This document shows positions 9,319 through 17,140 of a DNA stretch of 64,000 nt, one piece after another. Each line of letters opens with the position of its first letter. The first letter of the stretch is position 1. Position numbers and translations under genes: made by a program. This stretch comes from Nitrospira sp. (GTDB lineage Bacteria; Nitrospirota; Nitrospiria; Nitrospirales; Nitrospiraceae). The notes beneath the pieces were generated by a model, which did no database searches, was not told where the DNA came from, and was given only the letters and a program-made list of their open reading frames with translations. The stretch is taken from the NCBI GenBank assembly GCA_029194535.1, contig JARFXR010000002.1, positions 434,001-498,000 of the forward strand, written 5' to 3'.

Positions 9319-9744
9319 ATGGACCTGTTAAAGCACGCAGTGGACTATGGAGTGATCGGACTGCTCTTTTTGCTCAGCATCTGGTGTGTCGCGGTAGCTG
9401 TTGAGCGCTGGCTCTTCTATCGTCGGGTCGACCTCAAGCAATATCCTAATCAGCAAGTGTTCGAAATCGCCCTGACCCGGCGGCTGGTCATTATTGGGAC
9501 TGTCGCATCAAATGCTCCTTACATCGGTCTGCTCGGAACGGTCCTTGGCATCATGCTCACATTTCACACAATGGGAACCACCGGTCAGATGGCGGTCAAT
9601 ACCATCATGATCGGGTTGAGTCTCGCCCTCAAAGCCACGGCCGTAGGGCTGCTGGTGGCCATTCCGTGCGTGGTCATGAATAACATCTTGCGTCGGCGGG
9701 TCTCGGAACTCATCACCCTGTACAAGGTGCAGCATGGAACGTGA
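9319..9744 (+). CDS. exbB: ExbB/TolQ/MotA-family proton channel (short form)
   Basis: This 141-residue inner-membrane protein belongs to the MotA/TolQ/ExbB proton-channel family, compact type. TM1 is near residues 10-32, and the conserved TM2-TM3 block reads IGLLGTVLGIMLTF ... ALKATAVGLLVAIPCVVMNNILRRR. The ATAxGLxVAIP motif is the family signature. It lacks the long cytoplasmic loop of E. coli ExbB, which is usual for the short type. It overlaps exbD by 11 bases. The complex normally powers TonB or Tol; neither TonB nor a TonB-dependent receptor is encoded in this window, so the partner is elsewhere or atypical. Confidence 0.88.
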   Translation: MDLLKHAVDYGVIGLLFLLSIWCVAVAVERWLFYRRVDLKQYPNQQVFEIALTRRLVIIGTVASNAPYIGLLGTVLGIMLTFHTMGTTGQMAVNTIMIGLSLALKATAVGLLVAIPCVVMNNILRRRVSELITLYKVQHGT

Positions 9745-10108
9745 GATCGATCAGATCAACGTGATCCCTCTGGTGGACGTAATGCTGGTCCTCCTTGTCA
9801 TCGTCATGACAACGGCCACGTTCATCACGACTGGGCATATCCCAGTGAACCTCGCAAAGGCCAAAGAGGCAGGAGACCGGAAGGATGTGCCGCTTGTGAT
9901 CACGCTCTCCTCCGATGGCAGTTTGTTCCTCAACGACCAACCGGTGTCGCAGGAGGGATTGAAGGTCGAATTGATCAGCCATTCCAGGGAATCGCTGGTC
10001 CTGGTTCGAGCGGACAGGGTAACCGTGCTTGAGCGCTTCGTCAACGTAGTCGATGACGTCCGCGGCCTCGGCTTCCACCAGGTCAGTCTCGAGGTGCTAA
10101 GATCATAG
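9734..10108 (+). CDS. exbD: ExbD/TolR-family energy-transducing protein
   Basis: This 124-residue protein has a short cytoplasmic N-terminus with INVIPLVDVMLVLLVIVMTT, the single TM helix of ExbD/TolR. The proton-relay aspartate lies in VDVMLVL. A small periplasmic domain follows (PVNLAKAKE ... VTVLERFVNVVDDVRGLGFHQVSLEV), as in all family members. It partners with the overlapping exbB gene. Downstream genes are on the other strand, so exbBD is a two-gene unit. Confidence 0.9.
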   Translation: MEREIDQINVIPLVDVMLVLLVIVMTTATFITTGHIPVNLAKAKEAGDRKDVPLVITLSSDGSLFLNDQPVSQEGLKVELISHSRESLVLVRADRVTVLERFVNVVDDVRGLGFHQVSLEVLRS

Positions 10109-10183
10109 TAACCGCAATTTCAGCCGCCCGATAGGCCGGTCACGCGCAGGACTTCAAACGTCCCGCTGGCTCTACCGTTTCAT

Positions 10184-10498
10184 CTAGGCTTCACACTTAT
10201 CCTGTTGCCAATCCCGAAGGATCTCATCCTTGTCAAACGTCAAAATGTATACATGACAGTAGGTGGACTTGGCATATCCTGCGAAGCTACCGGTCCCGCT
10301 GCCACGGTCAAAATAGGTCCATACCATTCCTCCACCATCGATCTTCCGAGCCTTGTGAGGGGCCCCGTAACGACTGGCGACCTGCTCGGCAGTGGAAGTG
10401 TTCACACCATTCTTGAAGTACTGAGATTCGATCTCCGAACACGCCACCGACATTCCTAACAGCACGGCTGCCTGGAGCACTCGCATGAGTTTGCTCAT
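10184..10498 (-). CDS. Small predicted lipoprotein, unknown function
   Basis: This is a 104-residue protein with an N-terminal hydrophobic stretch ending in MSVAC (lipobox, Cys20). The mature part contains STAEQVASRYGAPHKARKIDGG and WTYFDRGSG. The 'VxxxxGxP ... WxY' layout recalls SmpA/BamE-like lipoproteins and related stand-alone outer membrane lipoproteins, though similarity is weak. Its start overlaps the end of apbE by four bases, so the two are cotranscribed and it may serve the same envelope pathway. Two extra cysteines near the C-terminus (YCHVY, DKCEA) could form a disulfide. Confidence 0.7.
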   Translation of the reverse strand: MSKLMRVLQAAVLLGMSVACSEIESQYFKNGVNTSTAEQVASRYGAPHKARKIDGGGMVWTYFDRGSGTGSFAGYAKSTYCHVYILTFDKDEILRDWQQDKCEA

Positions 10499-11544
10499 TG
10501 AAGATGTCCTTCCTGATCAGATTCAACCGGAAAACGAATGCGATGTCTCAACCCTGATGAGATATGAACATTGCCCGCATGGTCCACGATCACGGCCTCC
10601 ACATCGGGAAGGCGTTCAACCAAATCCATCCCACGCTCAGGCCCCATGACAAATACACCGGTATCAAGGCCATCGGCCCATACGCCGTCCCTTGCAATGA
10701 CGGAAACGCTTTGACAAGCACGGGCAGGCTGCAGTGTGGACGGATCCAGGATGTGATGATAACGAACTCCGTCACGGTCAAAAAACTTCTCATAATCGCC
10801 TGCTGTTGAAATTGCCTCGTCCTCTAAATCGATAAAAGCCAGAACTGCCCCTTCTTTGCGAGGATGCTGGATGCCAACCGTAAATTTCCTCTTACCTGGT
10901 AACTGACCGAATGCTTTAACGTCCCCAGAGAGCGCCACTACTCCGGCATTGGCGCCCGCCGTCCTCATCGCAGTCACTGCCTGATCTGCCGCATAACCCT
11001 TTCCAATACCTCCGACGTCGATCCGCATCCCAAGCGTTTCGAGGAAAATCGTGCCGGATTGTACATCAAGATGCACGCCACTGAGCATCGTCAATGCCTT
11101 GAGGGCCTGAAGGTCCTCGGGCGACGGAATTTCTTGTCGCTCAGTGACACGCCAAGCATCGACAGCGGGGCCTATAGCAATGTTGAATCCGCCATTGGTC
11201 AGTTTCGCCACCTGTAATGATCGCTCGACGACCGCAATAGTCTCTGGACTCACGCGGACCGGCTCCCTTCCCGCAGCAGCATTGACTGAAGAGAGTTCAC
11301 TCGTGCCAATCCAGGTACTCAGTAGCCGCTCAAGGCGCTTGATTTCCGAGAATCCGGCATCGATCGCGTTATTCGCCGCCTCCTCCGACGGCGCTAGTGC
11401 CGTGATTGTCACAAGCGTCCCCATGTGCAACTGGGTTCGCTTTTTGAGCACCGGTGTAGACGGGGATAGCAACTGAGTACATCCGGCAAGCATCGTCACA
11501 ATAAGAAGCAGATCCCGTAGCCGGTTCGTCAGTTCGCATGCCAT
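10495..11544 (-). CDS. apbE: FAD:protein FMN transferase (ApbE), lipoprotein
   Basis: This 349-residue ApbE-family enzyme transfers FMN from FAD to a Ser/Thr of extracytoplasmic proteins. The signal peptide ends in MLAGC (lipobox, Cys22). Recognisable segments are MGTLVTITALAPSEEAANNAID, IDVGGIGKGYAADQAV, the substrate-binding HHILDPSTLQPA and the acidic metal site region WADGLDTGVFVMG (family usual: A-D-x-L-x-T). The promoter side carries a 19-base Fur-box-like palindrome. A protein with the ApbE target motif SGATMS is encoded 3 kb away at 14010-14690, which I take as its likely substrate. Followed by an overlapping lipoprotein gene. Confidence 0.93.
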   Translation of the reverse strand: MACELTNRLRDLLLIVTMLAGCTQLLSPSTPVLKKRTQLHMGTLVTITALAPSEEAANNAIDAGFSEIKRLERLLSTWIGTSELSSVNAAAGREPVRVSPETIAVVERSLQVAKLTNGGFNIAIGPAVDAWRVTERQEIPSPEDLQALKALTMLSGVHLDVQSGTIFLETLGMRIDVGGIGKGYAADQAVTAMRTAGANAGVVALSGDVKAFGQLPGKRKFTVGIQHPRKEGAVLAFIDLEDEAISTAGDYEKFFDRDGVRYHHILDPSTLQPARACQSVSVIARDGVWADGLDTGVFVMGPERGMDLVERLPDVEAVIVDHAGNVHISSGLRHRIRFPVESDQEGHLQ

Positions 11545-11663
11545 ATCTAGAGGTTTGTAGCACAGTTTCCGTGAGAATTCGCAGGGGAGTACCGAAGAGA
11601 CTCCATCTCATTTTTCTCAAGATTTCCGTTCGTACCACTTGACAATTGGGAGCGATTCGGGAC

Positions 11664-11682
11664 ATTAATAACCGTTCTCAAT
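11664..11682. promoter_or_regulatory. Fur-box-like palindrome between apbE and the zinc-ribbon gene
   Basis: The 19 bases ATTAATAACCGTTCTCAAT read on the other strand as ATTGAGAAC-G-GTTATTAAT, a 9-1-9 inverted repeat with seven of nine arm positions matched. Size and the TGAGAA half fit the Fur operator pattern. It sits about 120 bases upstream of apbE and 25 upstream of the divergent small gene, so it could control either. Binding is inference. Confidence 0.5.
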
Positions 11683-11706
11683 TTCATTTAAAGCCTTCTA
11701 GCATCA

Positions 11707-11889
11707 ATGATTGTCACAGGCATGCCGCCCCAGGAGCGTTTTCAGAACGACGAAACGCGTTGCGAATGCGGCCAGCTCATCGCCAAGGTAAAGGACGCCG
11801 GGCTTGAACTCAAATGCAAACGATGCAAGCGCATCGTCATTATTCCCTTCGCTGCGGTCGAAGGCTGGACGGGGCAATCGTCCAGATGA
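11707..11889 (+). CDS. Com-like zinc-ribbon small protein
   Basis: This is a 60-residue protein with two CxxC/CxC-type pairs (RCECGQLIAK and LKCKRCKRIV) spaced as in the Com family of zinc fingers, first known from phage Mu Com, a translational activator. Stand-alone Com-like ribbons are common in bacteria and their function is mostly unknown. The start could be 11707 or the ATG at 11722; neither has a strong ribosome site. It lies immediately downstream of the Fur-box-like palindrome and before the first porin. Confidence 0.65.
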   Translation: MIVTGMPPQERFQNDETRCECGQLIAKVKDAGLELKCKRCKRIVIIPFAAVEGWTGQSSR

Positions 11890-11944
11890 AAGGAGGATTC
11901 GTATCGTCAGAACCTACGGGTAGCTCTTAGGCGCCAGAAACAGG

Positions 11945-11978
11945 ACCAGAGACCTTTGCGTCCCGAGTCAGACCACCA
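11945..11978 (+). repeat. Leader element shared with the second porin (copy 1)
   Basis: A stretch in the 5' untranslated region of the first porin gene, about 69 bases before its start, contains accagagacc and gcgtcccgagtca followed by accacca. The same blocks in the same order precede the second porin (15398-15432). The shared blocks are nearly identical although the coding DNA of the two genes has drifted, which suggests a retained regulatory role. Confidence 0.6.
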
Positions 11979-12013
11979 TTGCTTCAAACCATCGTTTCTC
12001 AAGGAGGTTCGCA

Positions 12014-13501
12014 ATGCGGATCGGGGCAATCCTTGGGGCTCTGGTTATCGCCAGCTTACCGGTCATGCCGGTATGGGCGGAAAACATGACTCCGGAGGAA
12101 ATTCAGAAGTTGGTAGACGAGGCCGTCGAAAAGAGAATGAAAGAATACGAGCGGCGGGAACCTTCTGCGGAGAGATCCATGGAGCAGAAGCAAGCACAGC
12201 CCGGAGGCCCGCAGTATCCGGTTGCAACGGGTCCCATGTCTGACATTAAGGTTGAACGAAAGGGCGAAGAAAGCGTGCCGCTGTCGTTCGGATCCACCGG
12301 GTCAGGAAGGCTCGTTTATGCGAAACCCTTCGTCAGCGCGCCCAAGGCCACCATCGGTGGGTACGCAGATTTCAAGTTCGGATCTCTGACCGGCCCGACG
12401 CTCGACAATCTCAGCCGACAGTCGTTCAACCAGGAACGAATGGTGCCCTTCCTGTACGCCGATGTAACGGACCGAGTGAAGTTCATGACTGAAATTGAGT
12501 TTGAACGCGGCGGGACCAATTCTCCGGGGGCGAACGGCACCAATGCCGGCTCCATGCAACTGGAATTCATGCAGCTCGACTATCTCGTCACTGAGTCCTT
12601 CAATCTCCGCGGCGGTATCATCTTGATGCCGGTGGGCAAGTTCAACCTCCTGCACGATTCACCGCTCAACGACCTTCCGGATCGGCCGATGGTCGATCGC
12701 CTTGTCATTCCCAGCACCTGGTTCGAGACGGGCGCCGGTTTCTATGGCACCTTGTATCCCAGCTCCCTTTCGAAGGTGGACTACGAATTCTACGCCGTCA
12801 ATGGCATGGGCTGTAACGCACAGGGCAGCGCGATCACAGATGTGAATGGAACTCGCAACTGCCGAGGCAGTGTCTCTCGTGATCTGAACGATAACAAGGG
12901 TGTGGTCGGACGTCTCGCCTTCAGCCCGATGCTCGGCATTGAAATCGCGGGATCGTCGTTCTACGGCCTGTACAACAACCGGAATGCCGGGGGTGTCAAC
13001 AATCAGAAAGATTACATCGGAATTTATGCGATCGACTGGACGCTTCAACGCGGGCCCTTCGAGGTAATCGGTGAGGCGGCCTGGTCCCGGATCGAAGGGA
13101 ACCAAGGAGTAACATTAACCACCCAAGGGCCCTCAGGCATGTTTGGATATTATATCCAAGGCAACTACCACTTCATGCCGGAATTTTTGAAGAGGATGGC
13201 TCCCAGCCACTTCACCGACAACTCGACATTCACTGCCGTCGTCCGATGGGAGACTGTAGATACCGATACATCTCAAAACTCGCGCTTTGCCAACGGTCAG
13301 GTCAGCAATCAGCGAGATCTGCAACGATTGACACTAGGAGTGAATTTCAGACCGATCGAGGACACGGTGTTTAAGTTCAGCTACATGTTCAATACACAGA
13401 GAAACACGTCCTTGAACAACTTCGTCAACAATCCCGGGAACAATCAGGTGACCCGCATCGACGGGAACGGATTCTTATTCATGGCAGCCACGTATTTCTA
13501 G
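12014..13501 (+). CDS. Outer membrane porin (paralogue 1)
   Basis: This 495-residue beta-barrel protein has a clear signal peptide (residues 1-22, cleavage after VWA). A short charged coiled coil (EEIQKLVDEAVEKRMKEYER) and a Pro/Gly linker follow, then a barrel of amphipathic strands ending in Phe (TYF), the outer-membrane assembly signature. Barrel motifs such as GKFNLLHDSPLNDLPDRP and GAGFYGTLYP resemble phosphate-selective porin O/P-like and related putative porins. A strong AAGGAGG site precedes the ATG. It is paralogous to the protein at 15458-16969, with an almost invariant neck segment. Solute is unknown. Confidence 0.85.
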   Translation: MRIGAILGALVIASLPVMPVWAENMTPEEIQKLVDEAVEKRMKEYERREPSAERSMEQKQAQPGGPQYPVATGPMSDIKVERKGEESVPLSFGSTGSGRLVYAKPFVSAPKATIGGYADFKFGSLTGPTLDNLSRQSFNQERMVPFLYADVTDRVKFMTEIEFERGGTNSPGANGTNAGSMQLEFMQLDYLVTESFNLRGGIILMPVGKFNLLHDSPLNDLPDRPMVDRLVIPSTWFETGAGFYGTLYPSSLSKVDYEFYAVNGMGCNAQGSAITDVNGTRNCRGSVSRDLNDNKGVVGRLAFSPMLGIEIAGSSFYGLYNNRNAGGVNNQKDYIGIYAIDWTLQRGPFEVIGEAAWSRIEGNQGVTLTTQGPSGMFGYYIQGNYHFMPEFLKRMAPSHFTDNSTFTAVVRWETVDTDTSQNSRFANGQVSNQRDLQRLTLGVNFRPIEDTVFKFSYMFNTQRNTSLNNFVNNPGNNQVTRIDGNGFLFMAATYF

Positions 13502-13512
13502 AGACATGACAA

Positions 13513-13542
13513 GCCGGCTGCCTGCTTAGCCTGGCAGCCGGC
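13513..13542 (+). terminator. GC-rich hairpin after porin 1
   Basis: GCCGGCTGCC and GGCAGCCGGC form a perfect 10-base stem with a 10-base loop 11 bases past the porin stop. There is no U-run, so it may be an mRNA-stabilising or attenuating hairpin rather than a full terminator. Confidence 0.5.
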
Positions 13543-13560
13543 CGATCCGAAGATGGCATC

Positions 13561-14025
13561 ATGACTATTGGGCACAGTGTGACAGGTCTCCTAGGTGTTG
13601 GACTTCTCCTATGGCAAGTCGGGTGCTCGTCACTGACGGGTCTGCAGGAACGTTATGTCGTTTGCCCCTACGACAAGGTCTGGGATGCCGCCATCGAAAG
13701 CGTCAAGGATAGGTCGATCAAAGTCCAAGAGAAGGAGAAGGGTCTCATCGAAACCGCGTGGTTGGAGCTCCCGATGCCCGGTCGAAAGTATGGGGCATTC
13801 CAACGCGACATGGAGAGCAAGGACCGCTCCCGTATCATCATGAATGTCAAGCGACTCAGTGACGTCACGAATGTCAACTTTATTGAGGAACGTCAACGGT
13901 GGGCATTTCGCGGAGGCTCAAGGCTTTTCGGCTGGGCTGATACGGACCCTTCCCGAGAGGTGATGACCGATGTCGAACACCGGCTTGACGGCAAGCTCAA
14001 GGAGCAAGGATGCTCGCTCGCCTAA
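13561..14025 (+). CDS. Predicted outer membrane lipoprotein, unknown function
   Basis: This is a 154-residue protein with a signal peptide ending in WQVGC (lipobox, Cys22). The mature part starts YVVCPYDKVWDAAIESVKDRSIKVQEKEKGLIETAW, a pattern seen in small BamC/NlpB-like lipoprotein domains in which a 'conversion' of a variable to DxxxGxIxTxW recurs. Its end overlaps the FMN-binding protein gene by 16 bases, so it is coupled to it and may be part of the same envelope complex. No catalytic motif is visible. Confidence 0.75.
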   Translation: MTIGHSVTGLLGVGLLLWQVGCSSLTGLQERYVVCPYDKVWDAAIESVKDRSIKVQEKEKGLIETAWLELPMPGRKYGAFQRDMESKDRSRIIMNVKRLSDVTNVNFIEERQRWAFRGGSRLFGWADTDPSREVMTDVEHRLDGKLKEQGCSLA

Positions 14026-14690
14026 TTGCTTCCATCATCTGCTTTGCAGGTTTCTCGCTGTGGACGACAGCGGCGTTCAGCGGCGACCGCATTTGGGACA
14101 ACGAGTTGCGCCGGTTCGTCACCGAGCAAGACTTCAAGTACGAAGAATTCATGACGGAAGATGAAGCGTTGAAGCACGCGCTTCCCAAGTCGAAACGCAT
14201 CAGGCGAGAACTCATCCGTCTGACGCAGGACAAGAAAGAGTTAATCGAGCAACGCATCGGATGGAAGTTTCCGGAGGAATCATTCGAGGTCTATGTCGGC
14301 GAGACAGACGATAAGATCGATGGGTACGCCATGATTCATCATACCATCGGGAAGTACAAACCCATGACGTATATGGTCGGTGTGGACGCAGAAGGGACCT
14401 GCCAGGATGTCGAACTGTTGGTCTTTCGCGACGCCAAAGGCAGCGAAGTTCGCACGAAACGTTTTAATTCTCAATATGAAGGCAAGAACGTGTCCGATCC
14501 GATTCGAATCAACAAAGATATCATCAATATCTCCGGCGCAACCATGTCCGTACGCTCCATGAGCGCAGGTGTGAAGCGTGTGTTGGTGTTATTGGATGAA
14601 TTCTATTTGAAGCCCGCAGGTCTCGGCAGCGACGCCATCGACGCGCGCAGGGCCGAGAGAGGGTTTTTCAGCCTATTGTTCGGCAAGTGA
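14010..14690 (+). CDS. Secreted FMN-binding (flavinylated) protein
   Basis: This 226-residue protein has a signal peptide (1-24) and a C-terminal FMN_bind domain of the NqrC/RnfG type. The ApbE target motif [S/T]GA[S/T]x[S/T] is present as SGATMS at residues 175-180, with Thr178 as the expected site of phosphoester-linked FMN. It is followed by VRSMSAGVKRVLVLLDEF, as in the family. The upstream region (KIDGYAMIHHTIGKYKPMTYMVGVD) matches the flavin-pocket strands. It has no membrane helix after the signal peptide, so it should be a periplasmic electron carrier. Coupled to the lipoprotein upstream and to the membrane protein 22 bases downstream. Confidence 0.9.
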   Translation: MLARLIASIICFAGFSLWTTAAFSGDRIWDNELRRFVTEQDFKYEEFMTEDEALKHALPKSKRIRRELIRLTQDKKELIEQRIGWKFPEESFEVYVGETDDKIDGYAMIHHTIGKYKPMTYMVGVDAEGTCQDVELLVFRDAKGSEVRTKRFNSQYEGKNVSDPIRINKDIINISGATMSVRSMSAGVKRVLVLLDEFYLKPAGLGSDAIDARRAERGFFSLLFGK

Positions 14691-14712
14691 CCCCCCGAAA
14701 CTGTCTGACGTC

Positions 14713-15231
14713 ATGCGGAACTTCAATACGCGTTTCCGTCTCCGAGACTCGGACCGCCATATCCGATTGCTCTATACGCAGTTTCTGCTCCTGATGCTGG
14801 TTGGATTCGCCTTTTCTTTTTTTTGGGCCCATGACATGACCGGATTATCTCCGCAGGGAATCGCCGATCATTACCGAGGGTCCGATGCGACGTTCGGCGA
14901 ACCGATGTCCTTTCGGGAACTGGCCGAGGTTACCCACTTTCACCTGTTCACGATGCCCGTCGTATTCATGATTCTCGCCCACGTGCTCTATCTTACCGAA
15001 GCCAGTCACCTGATGAAAGTGATGATGACCTGGCTGTCTTTCGGAGGCGTCGGGTTGGATTTGGTGTCACCGTGGCTGATCAGCTATGTGTCCCCATTTT
15101 TTGTGCTCACGATGCTGATGGGAGACACGCTGATGGTCGTCAGTTTCCTCGTTATGATGGCAATCCCCATCTATGAAATGTGGGTCCTGAGACAGCCGCT
15201 GGTGGCGGGGAAAGGACAAGGTGGACCGTGA
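14713..15231 (+). CDS. Four-helix membrane protein with conserved-looking histidines
   Basis: This is a 172-residue integral membrane protein with about four helices (near 20-38, 74-95, 105-130, 132-157). Helix 2 begins THFHLFTMPVVFMILAH, placing His75, His77 and His90 on one helix. The 13-residue His77-His90 spacing is like that of heme ligands in b-type cytochromes, though a partner helix with matching histidines is not obvious (His40 is a candidate). I do not recognise the family. The position after the FMN-binding protein gene suggests that it is the membrane electron donor to that flavin. The start ATG is 22 bases after the upstream stop. Confidence 0.75.
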   Translation: MRNFNTRFRLRDSDRHIRLLYTQFLLLMLVGFAFSFFWAHDMTGLSPQGIADHYRGSDATFGEPMSFRELAEVTHFHLFTMPVVFMILAHVLYLTEASHLMKVMMTWLSFGGVGLDLVSPWLISYVSPFFVLTMLMGDTLMVVSFLVMMAIPIYEMWVLRQPLVAGKGQGGP

Positions 15232-15295
15232 TCTGAGATCGACGGTGCACTCAGACAAGGTGTAATAAGAAGGAGCGGCCAGAGGTTTTTCGCCC

Positions 15296-15338
15296 AGAGC
15301 CCAGCATCACCTTCGGTGATCGTGGGCTCTTTTTTTTG
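15296..15338 (+). terminator. Intrinsic terminator after the FMN-protein operon
   Basis: AGAGCCCA pairs with TGGGCTCT, with an inner ATCACC/GGTGAT stem, followed by a run of eight T. This ends the transcript carrying lipoprotein, FMN protein and membrane protein, so the second porin has its own promoter. Confidence 0.9.
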
Positions 15339-15397
15339 GCCGTGCGTCATCCTGACCGGAGGAATGGTCCACAAGGAGCATGATTGAGCAAGCAGAG

Positions 15398-15432
15398 ACC
15401 AGAGACCCCCGCGTCCCGAGTCAATCACCACC
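15398..15432 (+). repeat. Leader element shared with the first porin (copy 2)
   Basis: accagagacc, then gcgtcccgagtca and caccacca, sit about 60 bases before the second porin start and match the leader of the first porin (11945-11978). The blocks are non-coding in both places. Confidence 0.6.
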
Positions 15433-15457
15433 AATACATTTTTGGGGAGGGAAGCGT

Positions 15458-16969
15458 ATGAAGATCGCAATAGGACTCGGGGCCCTGATCTCATTCATGC
15501 TCTGTCCTGGTCTGGAAGCATTCGCCCAGGATAAAGCGCTTGAGGAACGCCTCCAGCGCGTCGAAGAGGAGCTTCGACAAAACCGAGAGACGCTGAAGCG
15601 CTACCAGGAACAGGAACGCAGGGAGGGGACAGCGGAACATCGGGAGTCTGCACCCCCGGGAGCGCAGTACCCCACGCCGGTGGGATCCATGTCCGATATC
15701 AAGGTTGAGCGACCGGGCGAAGAGAAAGTTCCCCTCTCCTTCGGCTCCACAGGGTCGGGTCGATTGGTGTACGCCAAGCCGTTCGTTTCCGCTCCGAAAG
15801 CCGTTGTCGGCGGCTATATGGACATTCAGTACCGAGCTCAGAGTCAAGCCAGCATTGAAAACGGGTACGGAGGGACGACAAATACTTTCGATCAGCAGCG
15901 GTTCGTGCCCTTTATCTACGCAGACATTACGGAGCATGTAAAGTTTGCCTCTGAAATTGAGATCGAACACGGCATCCGTGAGGATTCGACACAAGGGTTG
16001 GAAATTGGGCTGGAATTTGGTTTTATCGATTACCTCGTCAACGAACCCTTCAACATTCGCGCGGGCATCCTGTTGCTGCCTGTGGGAAAATTCAACCTTT
16101 TGCACGATTCTCCGCTCAATGATTTGACCGATCGGCCCTTAGTCGCTCGCTTCGTGATTCCTTCGACAATGTCTGAAACCGGTGCTGGTTTCTACGGAAC
16201 GTTCTATCCCGGAACAACCAGCAAGCTGGACTACGAATTGTATTTCACGACGGGCCCCTGTTCATATAACAGTGATGGAACTCCAAGAATCAATGAAGCG
16301 GATGGGACCAGGGGATCACGGCAAAGGAAATGTCCCTCGGATGATGGATTAGATATCAATAACGGTAAGTCCATCGTGGGACGTTTAGCTTTCAGCCCAA
16401 TCCTAGGAATCGAAGTCGGAGGATCAGGTTACTACGGCAATGGCGCGCCTAACGGCAACTACAATCCTACAAGCATTGTGGCAGTCGACTGGACATTTCA
16501 GCGCGGTCCGTTTGAATTGATCGGAGAAGCAGCCTGGGCCTACGCGAGGGGCAACTCTCGCGCGATTCAGACGAATACAATTGGATTCGCTCCCGGGTCC
16601 CTATTGACCGGAATTGAAGGCAATAGTGGTCCGGGCATTCCACCACAGCGCTCGAGCGGTTACTACATCCAGGGCAACTATCATTTTATGCCCTCGTTCC
16701 TGAGCAAGTGGTCGCCGAAGCGATTCGGCGAGGGATCAACCTTCACGGCCGTCCTCCGGTACGACAGGGTGAACACAAACCTGGATAACAGCAATGGGAC
16801 AGGCGGCTGGGGGAATTTGGAGCAGATTTCCGTTGGGCTTAACTATCGACCAGTGGAGGATGCGGCCTTCAAGATCAGCTATCAGTATCAGCCGATGGCC
16901 TTTAATCCCAACACCGAGCAGCGCATCCATGACCAAGCGTTGGTGATTTCAGCTGCGACTTACTTTTGA
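15458..16969 (+). CDS. Outer membrane porin (paralogue 2)
   Basis: This is a 503-residue barrel protein paralogous to the one at 12014-13501. It starts MKIAIGLGALISFML (signal peptide, cleavage near AFA), followed by a 40-residue coiled coil (LEERLQRVEEELRQNRETLK). The linker ending in SFGSTGSGRLVYAKPFVSA is almost identical to paralogue 1. The barrel contains GKFNLLHDSPLNDLTDRP and ends in ATYF. The start is the ATG with GGGGAGGG seven bases upstream; an open frame from 15380 has no such site. It differs from paralogue 1 mainly in surface-loop length (GIPPQRSSGYYIQG region). Confidence 0.86.
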   Translation: MKIAIGLGALISFMLCPGLEAFAQDKALEERLQRVEEELRQNRETLKRYQEQERREGTAEHRESAPPGAQYPTPVGSMSDIKVERPGEEKVPLSFGSTGSGRLVYAKPFVSAPKAVVGGYMDIQYRAQSQASIENGYGGTTNTFDQQRFVPFIYADITEHVKFASEIEIEHGIREDSTQGLEIGLEFGFIDYLVNEPFNIRAGILLLPVGKFNLLHDSPLNDLTDRPLVARFVIPSTMSETGAGFYGTFYPGTTSKLDYELYFTTGPCSYNSDGTPRINEADGTRGSRQRKCPSDDGLDINNGKSIVGRLAFSPILGIEVGGSGYYGNGAPNGNYNPTSIVAVDWTFQRGPFELIGEAAWAYARGNSRAIQTNTIGFAPGSLLTGIEGNSGPGIPPQRSSGYYIQGNYHFMPSFLSKWSPKRFGEGSTFTAVLRYDRVNTNLDNSNGTGGWGNLEQISVGLNYRPVEDAAFKISYQYQPMAFNPNTEQRIHDQALVISAATYF

Positions 16970-17140
16970 GAGGCATCATCCGAATCAATCTGACTCGGAC
17001 TTGACCGTGGAGCCGAAGCTGAAGCCCAGGTCGTGGAGGTCGAGAGCGTGCAACGATAACGCACCTCGTACGCAGCTCAATACGGCGCCGGACATCTGCC
17101 GACAGGATGTCGCGGCTGATATTTTCCTTGAGGATTTGCC

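Noticed and set aside
12014-16969. The two porins as a recent tandem duplication
   Set aside because: Coding DNA differs at most silent positions and loop lengths differ, so the duplication is old; only short blocks remain near-identical.
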